Of a stretch of 64,000 bases of DNA, positions 10,388-19,100 are shown piece after piece. A program made the position numbers and the translations under genes. Within the stretch, counting starts at the first letter, position 1; each line of letters opens with the position of its first letter. The DNA is from Herbidospora solisilvae (GTDB lineage: Bacteria; Actinomycetota; Actinomycetes; Streptosporangiales; Streptosporangiaceae), in contig NZ_WXEW01000007.1 in the NCBI RefSeq assembly GCF_009901565.1, forward strand, positions 496,001-560,000, in the 5' to 3' direction. The notes below the pieces were generated by a model. That model was not told the origin of the DNA, made no database searches, and saw only the letters and a list, made by a program, of their open reading frames with translations.

Positions 10388-11398
10388 TCACGCGATCGTG
10401 GCGATGGCCAGGCCGCGCTCGTCGAAGGCCCTCTTGATGCGGGTACGCAGCTCCCGCGCCACCTCGTGCTGCTTGCCCGGGGCGGTCTTGGCGACGACGC
10501 GGAAGACGATGGCCGTGCCGGAGATCTGCTCCATGCCGAAGACCTGGGGCTCCTCGACGATGATGCTGTCGCGGTAGGCCTGGTCCTCCCACATCTCGGT
10601 CGTCACCTTCACGAGGATGTCGCGGGTCTGGGCCACGTCGGAGTCGTAGGCGACGGGGATGTCCACGAGGGCACGCGACCAGCCCTGCGACTCGTTGGCG
10701 ACGCGGGTGATGGTGCCGTTGCGGACGTACCAGACCTTGCCGTCGGCGTCGCGGAGCCGCGTTATGCGCAGGCTGACCGCCTCGACGGTGCCCGTGGTGA
10801 CGCCGACGTCGACCACGTCGCCGACGCCGTACTGGTCTTCCATCAGCATGAACATGCCGGCGATGAAGTCCTTGACCAGCTCCTGGGCGCCGAACCCTAT
10901 GGCGACGCCCAGGATGCCGACGCTGGTCAGCAGGGGCGCCAGGTCGAGGCCGAGGCGGGAGATGATCATCAACAGGGCGGTGCCGAGGATCACTATCGAG
11001 GTGACGTGCCGCAGAACCGAGCCCAGGGTCTCCGACCGCTGGCGGCGGCGTTCGGCGAGGATCGCGTCGAGGCCCTCCTGCGGGCCGCCGAAGCGGGACC
11101 GCAGCCGCTCCGGCATGGACACGGAGGAGGCGCGGGTGGAGATGCGCTTGATCAGGCGGTGCACGATCGCCCGCAGGATGACGGCGACCACCAGGATCAG
11201 CACGATCGCGATGCCCGCGCTGAGCAGGCCCGCGACGATCTTCGCCCAGTCCGCGTTCCCTATCAGGCCGCTCACCAGATTGCAGATCCCGAAGTCGTCA
11301 CTGCTGCACAGTGCGCTCGCCGCCGCCTTCGGGTCGGGCATGAAGCCGCTCGGGGTGGGAGTGGGAGACGGGGAAGGGCTCGGGGAGAGCAGGAACAC
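10388..11398 (-). CDS. MscS-family mechanosensitive channel
   Basis: A 336-residue membrane protein with a Ser/Pro/Thr-rich N-terminus (SPSPSPSPTPTPSG), a first helix near 58-80, a second near 133-150, and the pore-lining region LGVAIGFGAQELVKDFIAG followed by the beta domain with YGVGDVVDVGVTTGTVEAVSLRITRLRD and the VWYVRNGTI loop. That is the MscS core: a pressure-relief channel for osmotic downshock. The two Cys near residues 31 and 39 precede the first main helix. The start is a GTG; the 34-bp gap to glbO suggests one operon. Confidence 0.93.
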   Translation of the reverse strand: MFLLSPSPSPSPTPTPSGFMPDPKAAASALCSSDDFGICNLVSGLIGNADWAKIVAGLLSAGIAIVLILVVAVILRAIVHRLIKRISTRASSVSMPERLRSRFGGPQEGLDAILAERRRQRSETLGSVLRHVTSIVILGTALLMIISRLGLDLAPLLTSVGILGVAIGFGAQELVKDFIAGMFMLMEDQYGVGDVVDVGVTTGTVEAVSLRITRLRDADGKVWYVRNGTITRVANESQGWSRALVDIPVAYDSDVAQTRDILVKVTTEMWEDQAYRDSIIVEEPQVFGMEQISGTAIVFRVVAKTAPGKQHEVARELRTRIKRAFDERGLAIATIA

Positions 11399-11797
11399 GG
11401 AGTGGATCCCCCTCGGATCGGCTCGGTCGGTTCGGGCAGGCCTGCACCCATATTGCCGATCGAACCGGCTGTCGTCACATTCACGCCGGGGGACGTGAGC
11501 ACCGTCTCACCGGGCCGCGGAGGGCGGCGGGACCGGTGCTCCTGTGGCGGTCAGCGGGGCGGAGACACGCACCCGGAAGCGTGTCTCGTGCCTTTCTCCG
11601 AGAGGGGGATCCCCCCCAATGCCACCCGCGCCGGCGGGCGGCAGATCAGGGAAATCGTGGTGTTCGGAGCCGGCGGGCCGGCCACAACGTCCCCTCGGGA
11701 ACGTTCCGCACCGGGCCGCCCGCCGGCTCCGTGAGGCCGCGGCGGTGACGCCGGGCTCAGGGTGACTGCGCTTCACCCGGCCCGTCGCCGTTTCGAT
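11399..11797. other. Intergenic region with a nested 13-bp inverted repeat
   Basis: No gene is convincing in these 400 bp. The main feature is a perfect inverted repeat GGAGCCGGCGGGC (11666-11678)/GCCCGCCGGCTCC (11718-11730). Its 39-nt interior contains a second palindrome, GGAACGTTCC (11698-11707). It lies downstream of the minus-strand small ORF at 11798 and upstream of mscS, so it may terminate the former. Confidence 0.55.
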
Positions 11798-12058
11798 CTA
11801 CTCGCCCACCGCGGCGAGCACACGGGCGACCTTCGTGGCGGCTCCGGCCGGATCATCGGCTCGATGCATCCGCTCCCCCCAGGACCACCAGTAGTCGGCC
11901 GACTTGCAGACGACGTTCTCGGTGAGACTCGTCGCCTTCGGGTTGATCACTCGCACGAAGGCCCGACCCGATTGGGTGGTTACGACCCGTGCGAGGAGTC
12001 CCCGCGAGTCGAGCTCCGAAGCGAGTCGCTCCAGGTGCCCGAAATCGTCCTCCCCCAC
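11798..12058 (-). CDS. Small unknown protein divergent from the HTH-TPR regulator
   Basis: A predicted 86-residue soluble protein without signal peptide or membrane segment. I do not recognise a domain; it has a basic/aromatic stretch (SADYWWSWGERMHRADDP) and an Ala-rich C-terminal helix. GTG 12058 is preferred over an in-frame start at 12124 because GGAGGAGGAGG lies about 7 nt before it, one of the strongest ribosome sites in the window. It is transcribed away from the HTH-TPR gene, so both may share control. It could belong to the peptide module to its right; that is inference from position only. Confidence 0.65.
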   Translation of the reverse strand: MGEDDFGHLERLASELDSRGLLARVVTTQSGRAFVRVINPKATSLTENVVCKSADYWWSWGERMHRADDPAGAATKVARVLAAVGE

Positions 12059-12373
12059 CGTTCGTCCTCCTCCTCCCGCGATCCGAACCCTGCGTTCGTT
12101 GCCGGTTGGCCCAAGATGACTCACCGGGCCGGATGGGTCAACGAGGCCATAAGTGGGCGTTGGATGCGGTTACCACCAAGTGGGTTGAAGAATGTCGCCC
12201 GCCGGTGGACGATCCTCTATCAGCACGTTCTATTGCAGGTCCGGGCCACACCAAATCTGGTCCATTATTTCTCCTGGGCGTAGTGCAACCCCGAGGTTAC
12301 GCTGTGTCAACGAAATGTGGACCGGTCGGGACATGTGGACGGCGCGTACGGCCGGCCACGGAGAGGGGCCGGT
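12059..12373. other. Divergent promoter region with ATGTGGAC direct repeats
   Basis: A 315-bp spacer, AT-richer than its surroundings. Two copies of ATGTGGAC (12315-12322 and 12333-12340) are spaced 18 bp start to start just before the regulator gene and could be an autoregulatory operator. No gene is supported here. Confidence 0.45.
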
Positions 12374-13957
12374 ATGTCCGGCAGGCAGCACAAGGAAACG
12401 GAGACCGCCCGGCGGGTGCGGGCCAGGGGCCTGGCCGCGGGGCGGAGTCTGGCGAGCATCGCTGAGGAGATCTTCGAAGCGTGCTCGGTTCAGTTCGGTA
12501 CGTCCCGGATCAAATGCCACCGCCTCTCGCACGGCATAGCACTCGCCGACGTCATCGAACAGGTACGCGCTCTCTTCGAGCGAGACGGCAAGAACCCTCC
12601 GGGGATCGGGGAGACCCTCCTGTCGGCGTACGAGTCCGGGCTCAAACGGCCCGGGCCCGAATACCTCCACTACCTGTGCACCGTCTACCGGGTTGAACCG
12701 GTCGCCCTCGGATACGAGGGCCCGTGCATCTGTGGCCACGGCCACCGCATGCCGGGCGTCGTACGCGGCGGCGACCCACAAGAGGCAAGACCCGACGTTT
12801 CCCCGATCCCGCGCGAGCTGCTGCTCCAACCGGACAGCGGTGACACCGCGCAGGGCGGGGGCGAGGAGGACGAGAACGTGCTACGGAGGACGCTGCTGAA
12901 GCTCCTCGCCGGTGGAGCCGGAGGATCGGCCATCGGGCTCGACGCCCCGGTCCTGGCTGCCACGGAGAACATCCGGCGCAAGCTGGACGAGGTCATGGTG
13001 TCGGCCACGGTTTCCCCGGCGATGCTCGACCAGTGGGAAGAGGCCACCATCGGCTTCGGCCGGCAGTACATGAACACCCCGCCCTTACGCTTACTCTGCG
13101 ACGTGCTCTTAGAGCTGTCCGCGGTACGCAAGGCGCTGGAGCGACGCCAGCCAGTCGACCTCCAGGAGCGCCTGTGCCGTCAGGCGGCCCAGTTATCCGG
13201 CCTGACCGGCATGATCCTGATCGACCTGGGCGACCACCGTCTCGCCCGGACCTACTTCCGCACCGGCCGCACCGCCGCCGACGAGACCGGCGACCGCGCG
13301 CTGCGGGCGTGGGTGACCGCCCGCGAATCCCTGGTGCCGCTCTACTACGGCGACCCGCGTGAGGCCCTGACCCTCGCGAAGAAGAGCCGCGACCTGGCGG
13401 GGCAGACCCCGTGCGCGGCCAAGACGATGGCCCCCGTCGTGGAGGCCCGCGCGCTGGCGATGCTCGCCGGGGCGACCGGCCAGAAGAAGGACGTCGTCGA
13501 ACAGGCCAAGCGGGCCTTGTCGCGGGCGCGGGCGGCCTTCGCCCAGATGGTGCCCTCGGAGCAGGAGGACGCCGCGTTCGGCTACACCGAGCGGCAGCTC
13601 TACTTCTACCAGGGCGACGTCCTGGTGAAGCTGGGCGAGACGCTGGAGGCCGACGTGGTCCTGGAACAGGCCCTCGGCCAATATGCCGGCGAGCCGCTCG
13701 ACCAGACCCTCATCCGCATCGACCTGGCCATGTGCCGGCTGCTCGAAGGAGATCCCGAAGAGGCGGTCAAGCAGGGCCTCGACGCCCTTCACCGCATCGA
13801 GTACATTCACCGGACGGAATTGGTCATGGGCCGTGTCAACGACCTCATCAAGGCGATCGTCACCAAGAACGGCGAGGGCGTGCCCGGCCTTGATGCCCTG
13901 AAGGCGGAGGCGCTGCTCCGCGCGCCGATAGAGTTCACGCCGATGGGCAACGCGTGA
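12374..13957 (+). CDS. HTH (XRE-like) - TPR transcriptional regulator
   Basis: A 527-residue protein. The N-terminal roughly 110 residues form an HTH-type region (SLASIAEEIFEACSVQFGTSRIKCHRLSHG, then LLSAYESGLKRPGPEYLHYLCTVYRVEP), followed by a C-rich turn CICGHGHR and, from about residue 200, alpha-helical TPR-like repeats to the end. This is the HTH plus TPR architecture used by peptide- or ligand-sensing regulators. ATG 12374 follows GAGAGGGG. Oddly, residues 170-195 (LRRTLLKLLAGGAGGSAIG and on) look like a Tat signal in mid-protein, preceded by a good internal start (see findings). Its stop overlaps the GTG of the next gene by 4 bp, so the GNAT is co-translated. Confidence 0.85.
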   Translation: MSGRQHKETETARRVRARGLAAGRSLASIAEEIFEACSVQFGTSRIKCHRLSHGIALADVIEQVRALFERDGKNPPGIGETLLSAYESGLKRPGPEYLHYLCTVYRVEPVALGYEGPCICGHGHRMPGVVRGGDPQEARPDVSPIPRELLLQPDSGDTAQGGGEEDENVLRRTLLKLLAGGAGGSAIGLDAPVLAATENIRRKLDEVMVSATVSPAMLDQWEEATIGFGRQYMNTPPLRLLCDVLLELSAVRKALERRQPVDLQERLCRQAAQLSGLTGMILIDLGDHRLARTYFRTGRTAADETGDRALRAWVTARESLVPLYYGDPREALTLAKKSRDLAGQTPCAAKTMAPVVEARALAMLAGATGQKKDVVEQAKRALSRARAAFAQMVPSEQEDAAFGYTERQLYFYQGDVLVKLGETLEADVVLEQALGQYAGEPLDQTLIRIDLAMCRLLEGDPEEAVKQGLDALHRIEYIHRTELVMGRVNDLIKAIVTKNGEGVPGLDALKAEALLRAPIEFTPMGNA

Positions 13958-14460
13958 CGGCCCCTTTGCGGGTGCGCCGCTACCGCTGGTCGGATCTCGA
14001 CGAGGTGTGGGCGATGCACCAGGCCGGTCTGGCACAGGTCGGGCTGACCCCCGGCGACGGCATCTACTACGACGACGACTTCCCCCGCATCCAGGAGGTC
14101 TACCTCGACGATAGAGGGGAGTTCCTGGTCGGCGAGGTGCCCGGTGGGCGGCTGGCCGCCATGGGCGCGCTGCGGCGAGTCGACGACGAGACGGCCGAGA
14201 TGTGCCGCCTGCGCGTCCACCCCGATTTCCAGCGGCGCGGCTACGGCGCGCTGATTCTGGAGACCCTGGAGGAACGGGCCCGCGAGCTCGGCTACTCCGT
14301 GCTGTGCGCCGACACCACGCTGCAGCAGAGCGCCGCGGTCGCGCTCTACCGGAAGTACGGCTGGCGCGAACTGCGCAGGGAGGAAAGAGGAGTTTCGGTT
14401 GTTCTTTATGTCGAGAAAGTCCTGACTTCTGCCCGTTCTTCGCTATTTCCCCCGAAATAG
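13954..14460 (+). CDS. GNAT-family N-acetyltransferase
   Basis: A 168-residue protein with one GNAT fold: acetyl-CoA motif A is CRLRVHPDFQRRGYGALILE (Q/RxxGxG/A form QRRGYG at about 90-95), followed by LYRKYGWREL typical of motif B. It should acetylate an amine; the substrate is unknown, and a Lys-rich peptide encoded just downstream is a possible target (inference). Its GTG overlaps the regulator stop (GTGA). The last 25 codons are less GC-rich than the rest of the gene and the stop sits in a small hairpin. Confidence 0.88.
   Translation: MTAPLRVRRYRWSDLDEVWAMHQAGLAQVGLTPGDGIYYDDDFPRIQEVYLDDRGEFLVGEVPGGRLAAMGALRRVDDETAEMCRLRVHPDFQRRGYGALILETLEERARELGYSVLCADTTLQQSAAVALYRKYGWRELRREERGVSVVLYVEKVLTSARSSLFPPK
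14443..14460 (+). other. Small hairpin over the GNAT stop codon
   Basis: CTATTTC and GAAATAG pair around a CCCC loop; the right arm contains the TAG stop. The stem is only 7 bp and no T-run follows, so a terminator role is uncertain. Confidence 0.35.
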
Positions 14461-14473
14461 TCGGTCTCCGCTA

Positions 14474-14509
14474 TTGGCGAGACGCACATTCGTACTAATA
14501 ATTGTGCGT
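14474..14509 (+). promoter_or_regulatory. Promoter bracketed by inverted repeat ACGCACA/TGTGCGT
   Basis: A -35-like TTGGCG (14474-14479) is followed after 16 bp by a -10-like TAATAA(T) (14496-14502), strikingly AT-rich here. The inverted repeat arms ACGCACA (14482-14488) and TGTGCGT (14503-14509) lie in the spacer and immediately after the -10, so a protein bound there would block polymerase. It would drive the peptide-TPR-MFS genes; the HTH-TPR regulator is the obvious candidate binder. Confidence 0.5.
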
Positions 14510-14552
14510 TGTTGCCCAAAGTGGGGAACCCTTTAGCGGGGAAAGAGGCACG

Positions 14553-14627
14553 ATGAAGAAGATCATTGTCCGTAAGCCCGGCACGGTGAAACTCACCGGC
14601 ACCGCGAGCGTCATCCACAAGGGGTGA
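14553..14627 (+). CDS. 24-residue cationic peptide (candidate RiPP precursor or signalling peptide)
   Basis: A short ORF starting MKKIIVRKPG and ending TASVIHKG, with five Lys, one Arg, one His and no acidic residue. GAAAGAGG lies 4-5 nt before the ATG. Its TGA overlaps the GTG of the TPR gene (GTGA), which then overlaps the MFS exporter gene (ATGA). That tight coupling argues it is a genuine gene. There is no secretion signal, no Cys and little hydrophobicity beyond residues 4-6. I do not recognise the family. Modified-peptide precursor, intracellular peptide signal or coupling leader peptide are all possible. Confidence 0.6.
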   Translation: MKKIIVRKPGTVKLTGTASVIHKG

Positions 14628-16549
14628 GGCCGGGGCCTCGGCGGATCTGGGTTCGGGGAGATCTCTCTCGTGACCGTATGGCGGCGCTCCGCACTCTCGG
14701 GGCGCCACCGCTCTTCATGGCCGCCGTCAATGCGCATCGGCGGCTGCGCGGGCCCTACACGTTCGGTGGAGCTCTGCTCCGCGTACTCGTGACCGAGGCC
14801 TTGGAGCGTTCCCCCGGCCTAGCCGACCGATTCGACATCGAGATCGACGCCGTCCTCCCGGGATCGCGGGAGCGTGCTCCCGGGAGGCGGCGGCCGATCG
14901 ACGCCACCCTGCCCGAAGACGAGCGCATCCTGGTCCCGGCGCCGCGCCGCACGCTGCGCCTGGCCAACGGAATCGCCGAGCTGGCCCTCGCGGTCATGCC
15001 CGAGGGCGTCTCGCTGGTGGCCGACAACGTCCACGAAGCCGACCCGACCGACCTGGAGCTGCTCGAGGTGCTGTCCCGGCGGTTGCCCGGCGTCACCGTG
15101 ATCACGTTCGACAGCTCGTCGGCGCCCGGCGACGTGATCGCCTCCGACGGGACCACCGACGACCCCGCCGCCTGGGCCGCCTACGAGGCCCTCGATCCGC
15201 AGGAGCGCACGAGCCGCCACGACCGCCGCGCCGCGGAGCTCGGACCGGCGGAGATGCTCGGCGCGCTGCCCTGGCACCTGGAGCGGGGGAGCGACCCGGC
15301 CGCTGCGGTGGAGGCGCTGTGGGCCGCCGTCGACCGCTGCGTCGGCGAGGGTTTCCTGCACGCCGTCGTGGAGCTCGGGCGCCGGGGCCTGGCGCTCTCC
15401 GAACCGGGTTCGCCCGGCTGGTGGCGCTTCGCCCAGCGCACCGCGACCGCCCTCGGCGGCCTCGGCCGCCGTTCAGAGGCCCTTGAGGTGTACGACCAGG
15501 CGCGCCGCACCAGCGTCGACCCCGCCGTGCACGCCGCCTCGGCCTACGGCACCGCCATGCTGGACGCCCGCCACCCCGACCCCGCCCAGCGCGACCTGGG
15601 CCGGGCCACCGCCTGGATCAACCAGGCCATCGCGATCTCCACGATCCTGCCCGACCCTCACGAACGCGCCTTCAAACTGGGCTTCGACCAGAACGGCAAG
15701 GCGCTCGTCGAACTGCGCCAGGGCCGCCTCGACGCCGCCCTCGACCTGGTCGAATCGGCCCTCACCCTGGCCGAGGAACTGCCCGTGGGGGCCCACCCTC
15801 TGCACCGGATGGTCCTGCACGCCAACCGCGCCCAGCTGCTGGCCACGATGGGGAACCCGAAGGAGGCCCTGCACGACCTCGACCGGGCCATCGCCTACGA
15901 CCCCGCCGTGCCCGACCACTACCTCGACCGCGGCAATCTGAGGCTGCGCCTGGGCCAGACCGACGCCGCCCTGGCCGACTACGAGACGGCGATCGAGGTC
16001 AGCCCGCCCCTCCCGGAGGCCTTCTACAACCGGGGCGAAGTCCGCCTCGGCCAGGGCGACCTCACGGGCGCGAAGGCCGACTTCGACCACGTCCTGGAAC
16101 TGGACCCCGGCTTCCTGAACGCCTACGTCAACCGCGCCGGCATCCTGGAGATGCTCGACGACCACGAGGCCGCCCGCGCCGACGTGAGGGCCGGCCTGGC
16201 CCTCGACCCGCGCAACCCCCACTTGCACGCCGTGCTCGGCCAGCTCGAAACCGCCCAGGGCGACCACCGGGCCGCGATGGCCGCCTTCGACGTGGCCCTC
16301 GAAGGCGCCCCCGGCCTGGCCTCGATCTGGGCCAACCGCGGCATCCTCCGGTACGAGACCGGCGACCCGGCCGGCGCGATGGCCGACCTCACGAGAGCCC
16401 TGGAACTCGACGAGGACGCCGCCGTCTACTTCAACCGCGCCGTCGCCCACCGCGCCCTGGGCCAGGAGGAGGCGGCCTTGGACGACCTCAGAAGGGCCCA
16501 CGACCTCGACCCGGCCGACCCCGACATCCGGCACGCCCTTGACGCATGA
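14624..16549 (+). CDS. TPR-repeat protein with degenerate STAND/AAA-like N-terminus
   Basis: A 641-residue soluble protein. The N-terminal roughly 170 residues resemble the ATPase part of large actinobacterial regulators: a GAPPLFMAAVNAHRRLRGPYT segment and a Walker-B-like SLVADNVHEADPTDLELL. I see no P-loop, so nucleotide binding is probably lost. From about residue 230 the protein is helical repeats, including at least seven canonical TPRs from about 400 to the end (for example AFYNRGEVRLGQGDLTGAKA and ASIWANRGILRYETGDPAGA). It is likely a protein- or peptide-binding scaffold. Its GTG start overlaps the peptide stop and its stop overlaps the MFS start, so the three are co-translated. Confidence 0.85.
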   Translation: MRPGPRRIWVRGDLSRDRMAALRTLGAPPLFMAAVNAHRRLRGPYTFGGALLRVLVTEALERSPGLADRFDIEIDAVLPGSRERAPGRRRPIDATLPEDERILVPAPRRTLRLANGIAELALAVMPEGVSLVADNVHEADPTDLELLEVLSRRLPGVTVITFDSSSAPGDVIASDGTTDDPAAWAAYEALDPQERTSRHDRRAAELGPAEMLGALPWHLERGSDPAAAVEALWAAVDRCVGEGFLHAVVELGRRGLALSEPGSPGWWRFAQRTATALGGLGRRSEALEVYDQARRTSVDPAVHAASAYGTAMLDARHPDPAQRDLGRATAWINQAIAISTILPDPHERAFKLGFDQNGKALVELRQGRLDAALDLVESALTLAEELPVGAHPLHRMVLHANRAQLLATMGNPKEALHDLDRAIAYDPAVPDHYLDRGNLRLRLGQTDAALADYETAIEVSPPLPEAFYNRGEVRLGQGDLTGAKADFDHVLELDPGFLNAYVNRAGILEMLDDHEAARADVRAGLALDPRNPHLHAVLGQLETAQGDHRAAMAAFDVALEGAPGLASIWANRGILRYETGDPAGAMADLTRALELDEDAAVYFNRAVAHRALGQEEAALDDLRRAHDLDPADPDIRHALDA

Positions 16550-17712
16550 TCCGTGACTACGTCCTGTTCTGGACGGGTTCGACGATCTCGTTCCTCGGCA
16601 CCAGGGCGACCGCGATCGCCTACCCGCTGCTGGCCCTGGCCGTGCTGCACTCCCCGGTCGCGGCCGGCCTGATCGCCTCGGTCGGCATGATCCCCTACCT
16701 GGTGCTCTACCTGCCGGGAGGGGTGTACGTCGACCGCCGCGACGCCCGCACGCTGATGATCGCCGCCGAGACGGCCCGGCTGGCGACCGCATCGGCCATG
16801 GTCGCGGTGGTGCTCACCGGGAACCCCGGCTTCGCGCTGTTCGCCCTGGTCGCGTTCGCCGACGGGACGGCCGCGGTGATCTACTCGCTGGCCGAGGTCA
16901 ACCTGCTGCGCGGCATCGTCGACCAGCCCAGGATCGCCGGCGCCCTGGCCGGGAACGAGGCCAGAACCAGCGTCGCCGGCCTGCTGGGCCGCCCGGTCGG
17001 CGGCCTCCTGTTCGGCCTGGGCCACGCCGTGCCGTTCGCGGCGGGGGCGGTCACGTCACTGGTGTCGATCGGCACCCTGGCATCGCTACGGCCCGTGCCC
17101 CCCGGCCCGCGTACGGACAAGGCCCTGCTGACGGAGGTGGCCGAAGGCCTGCGGTGGCTCCGGCGCGACCGGTTCCTGCGCGCCACCACCACGTTGTCGG
17201 GCCTGGAGAACGTGGTCGCGCACGCCCTCTTCATCGTCTACCTGGCCGTCATGCAGGACCGCGGCGTCACGGCGGCGGCCACCACCGTGGCTTTCGCGGC
17301 GACCGGCGCGGGCAGCCTGGCGGGCGCCGCCTGCGCCCAGTGGTTCTTCCGCCGGTACGGCTACCGCCTGTTCTCCCTCAGCCTGTGGGTGTGGGCGCTG
17401 GCGATGATCCCGCTGGTCTTCTGGCTCACCCCGGCGACCTTCGCGATCAGCTCGTTCACGATGACCTTCGCCGGGATCGTCGGCAACGTCGCCTACGGCA
17501 CCTACATGTTCACCGAGGTGCCCCCGGGCATGCTGGCCCGCGTGAAGTCGGTCGACATGCTCCTGGAGACCGCCGGTGTCGCCCTCGGCCCCCTGGCGGG
17601 CGGCCTGCTCATCGCCTCGCTGACCCCGAAGGCGGCCGTCGCGGTCCTCCTCGCCGGCACGCTGCTGATCGCCGCGGCCTCGCTTCCGACGCTCAGACCA
17701 GGCGGTCGATGA
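16546..17712 (+). CDS. MFS exporter (EntS/MFS_3-like)
   Basis: A 388-residue membrane protein with about twelve hydrophobic segments. It opens with [24 protein letters not shown] and carries the loop motif [15 protein letters not shown] after helix 2, typical of small-molecule and siderophore exporters of the MFS_3 group. The ATG overlaps the TPR stop (ATGA), so its cargo may be the product of the peptide operon; this is inference. The last 20 bp overlap the end of the convergent NUDIX gene. Confidence 0.88.
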   Translation: MIRDYVLFWTGSTISFLGTRATAIAYPLLALAVLHSPVAAGLIASVGMIPYLVLYLPGGVYVDRRDARTLMIAAETARLATASAMVAVVLTGNPGFALFALVAFADGTAAVIYSLAEVNLLRGIVDQPRIAGALAGNEARTSVAGLLGRPVGGLLFGLGHAVPFAAGAVTSLVSIGTLASLRPVPPGPRTDKALLTEVAEGLRWLRRDRFLRATTTLSGLENVVAHALFIVYLAVMQDRGVTAAATTVAFAATGAGSLAGAACAQWFFRRYGYRLFSLSLWVWALAMIPLVFWLTPATFAISSFTMTFAGIVGNVAYGTYMFTEVPPGMLARVKSVDMLLETAGVALGPLAGGLLIASLTPKAAVAVLLAGTLLIAAASLPTLRPGGR

Positions 17713-18145
17713 CGTCTCTAAGGTTCGGCGGTTCCACCCGCTCGGGCAGCGTGTCGAGCGAGTCGGGCGTGTGCCAGGCGTGCCCCCGGTAGGTGCCGGT
17801 CTCCTCTGCGGTGAAATCGGCACTCCCGACCTGCGGCGTGCCCGTGAACCGGGCCAGGAAGAACGGCTCGGTCTTCACGTAGTGCACGCCCAGCCAGTGG
17901 AAGTCGCGTTCCACCTGCACCCAGACGTCCTCGACCGCCTCGCCGGGCAGGCCGGTCTCCTCGGTCAGCTCGCGCCGGGCCGCCGCCAGCGCCGACTCGC
18001 CCGGGTCGATGCCGCCACCGGGCGGTTCCCAGAAGACCTCGTCGCTGACGTGGTCGTGCCAGCGGAGCAGCAGCACCCGCCCGTCGCCGTCGAGGCAGAT
18101 GACGCGTGCGGCCGGTCTGGTCTCAGCCACAGTGCCGTCCCCCAT
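17693..18145 (-). CDS. NUDIX hydrolase
   Basis: A 150-residue enzyme with a complete Nudix box running from GGIDPGE through RELTEETGL (about residues 44-66), matching GX5EX7REUXEEXGU. The metal-binding Glu residues are present. The substrate is a nucleoside diphosphate derivative of unknown identity. The ATG at 18145 is used; an in-frame GTG five codons in is an alternative. It overlaps the convergent MFS gene by 20 bp and is divergent from purU. Confidence 0.9.
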   Translation of the reverse strand: MGDGTVAETRPAARVICLDGDGRVLLLRWHDHVSDEVFWEPPGGGIDPGESALAAARRELTEETGLPGEAVEDVWVQVERDFHWLGVHYVKTEPFFLARFTGTPQVGSADFTAEETGTYRGHAWHTPDSLDTLPERVEPPNLRDVIDRLV

Positions 18146-18211
18146 TCGCCAGTGCCGGTCCGGGTATCATTCTCCGTCCGAGTCACCCCGTCGACTGAAG
18201 GTTTGCGGAAT

Positions 18212-19060
18212 ATGACCGCCGAATACGTGCTGACGCTTTCGTGCCCCGACCGCCCCGGAGTGGTCGCCGCCGTCTCGGGGCTGCTGGCCCGCCACGGCTG
18301 CAACATCACCGAAAGCCAGCAGTTCGGGGACCCCGTCTCCGAACGGTTCTTCATGCGCGTGCAGTTCACCGCCGCGACCGCCGCCGACGTGCTGCGCGGG
18401 GACTTCGCCGCCCTCGCCCCCGACTTCGGCATGGAACTCCAGCTCTTCGACCGGGCGGTGCTGCCGAGGGTGCTGGTGCTGGTCTCCAAGTTCGACCACT
18501 GCCTCAACGACCTGCTCTACCGGGTCAGGTCGAAGTCGCTCGGCATCGAGATCGTCGCGGTCGCCTCCAACCACCCCGACCTGCGCCCCCTCACCCAGTC
18601 ACACGGCATCGACTACCACCACCTGCCGGTCACCCCGGCCACCAAGGAGCGCCAGGAGCAGGAGATCCTGACCCTGGTCGACCACTACCGCGCCGACCTG
18701 GTGGTGCTGGCCCGCTACATGCAGGTGCTCTCGGCCGACCTGTGCGGCAAGTTGTCGGGCCGGGTGATCAACATCCACCACTCGTTCCTGCCGTCGTTCA
18801 AGGGCTCGCGCCCCTACCACCAGGCCCACGCCCGCGGCGTGAAACTGATCGGCGCCACCGCCCACTACGTGACCGCCGACCTCGACGAGGGCCCGATCAT
18901 CGAGCAGGAGGTCGCCCGGGTGAACCACACCCACTCCCCGGAAGACCTGGTGGCGATCGGCAGGGACCTCGAATGCCAGGCCCTCGCCCGAGCCGTCAAG
19001 TGGCACGCCGACCACCGCATCCTCCTCGACGGCCACAAGACGGTCATCTTCCCCCGCTAG
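18212..19060 (+). CDS. purU: Formyltetrahydrofolate deformylase
   Basis: A 282-residue protein with an N-terminal ACT domain (YVLTLSCPDRPGVVAAVSGLL; residues about 4-80) and a formyl-transferase fold domain. The hydrolase signature NIHHSFLPSFKGSRPYHQA is followed by GATAHYVTADLDEGPIIEQ. It hydrolyses 10-formyl-THF to THF and formate, balancing one-carbon pools. ATG 18212 fits the ACT domain start; longer in-frame sequence upstream is antisense to the NUDIX gene and is not coding. Confidence 0.96.
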   Translation: MTAEYVLTLSCPDRPGVVAAVSGLLARHGCNITESQQFGDPVSERFFMRVQFTAATAADVLRGDFAALAPDFGMELQLFDRAVLPRVLVLVSKFDHCLNDLLYRVRSKSLGIEIVAVASNHPDLRPLTQSHGIDYHHLPVTPATKERQEQEILTLVDHYRADLVVLARYMQVLSADLCGKLSGRVINIHHSFLPSFKGSRPYHQAHARGVKLIGATAHYVTADLDEGPIIEQEVARVNHTHSPEDLVAIGRDLECQALARAVKWHADHRILLDGHKTVIFPR

Positions 19061-19100
19061 GGGGTCGGGATCGCTCTGCGGCCCCGGTCGTGGCGTCGGA

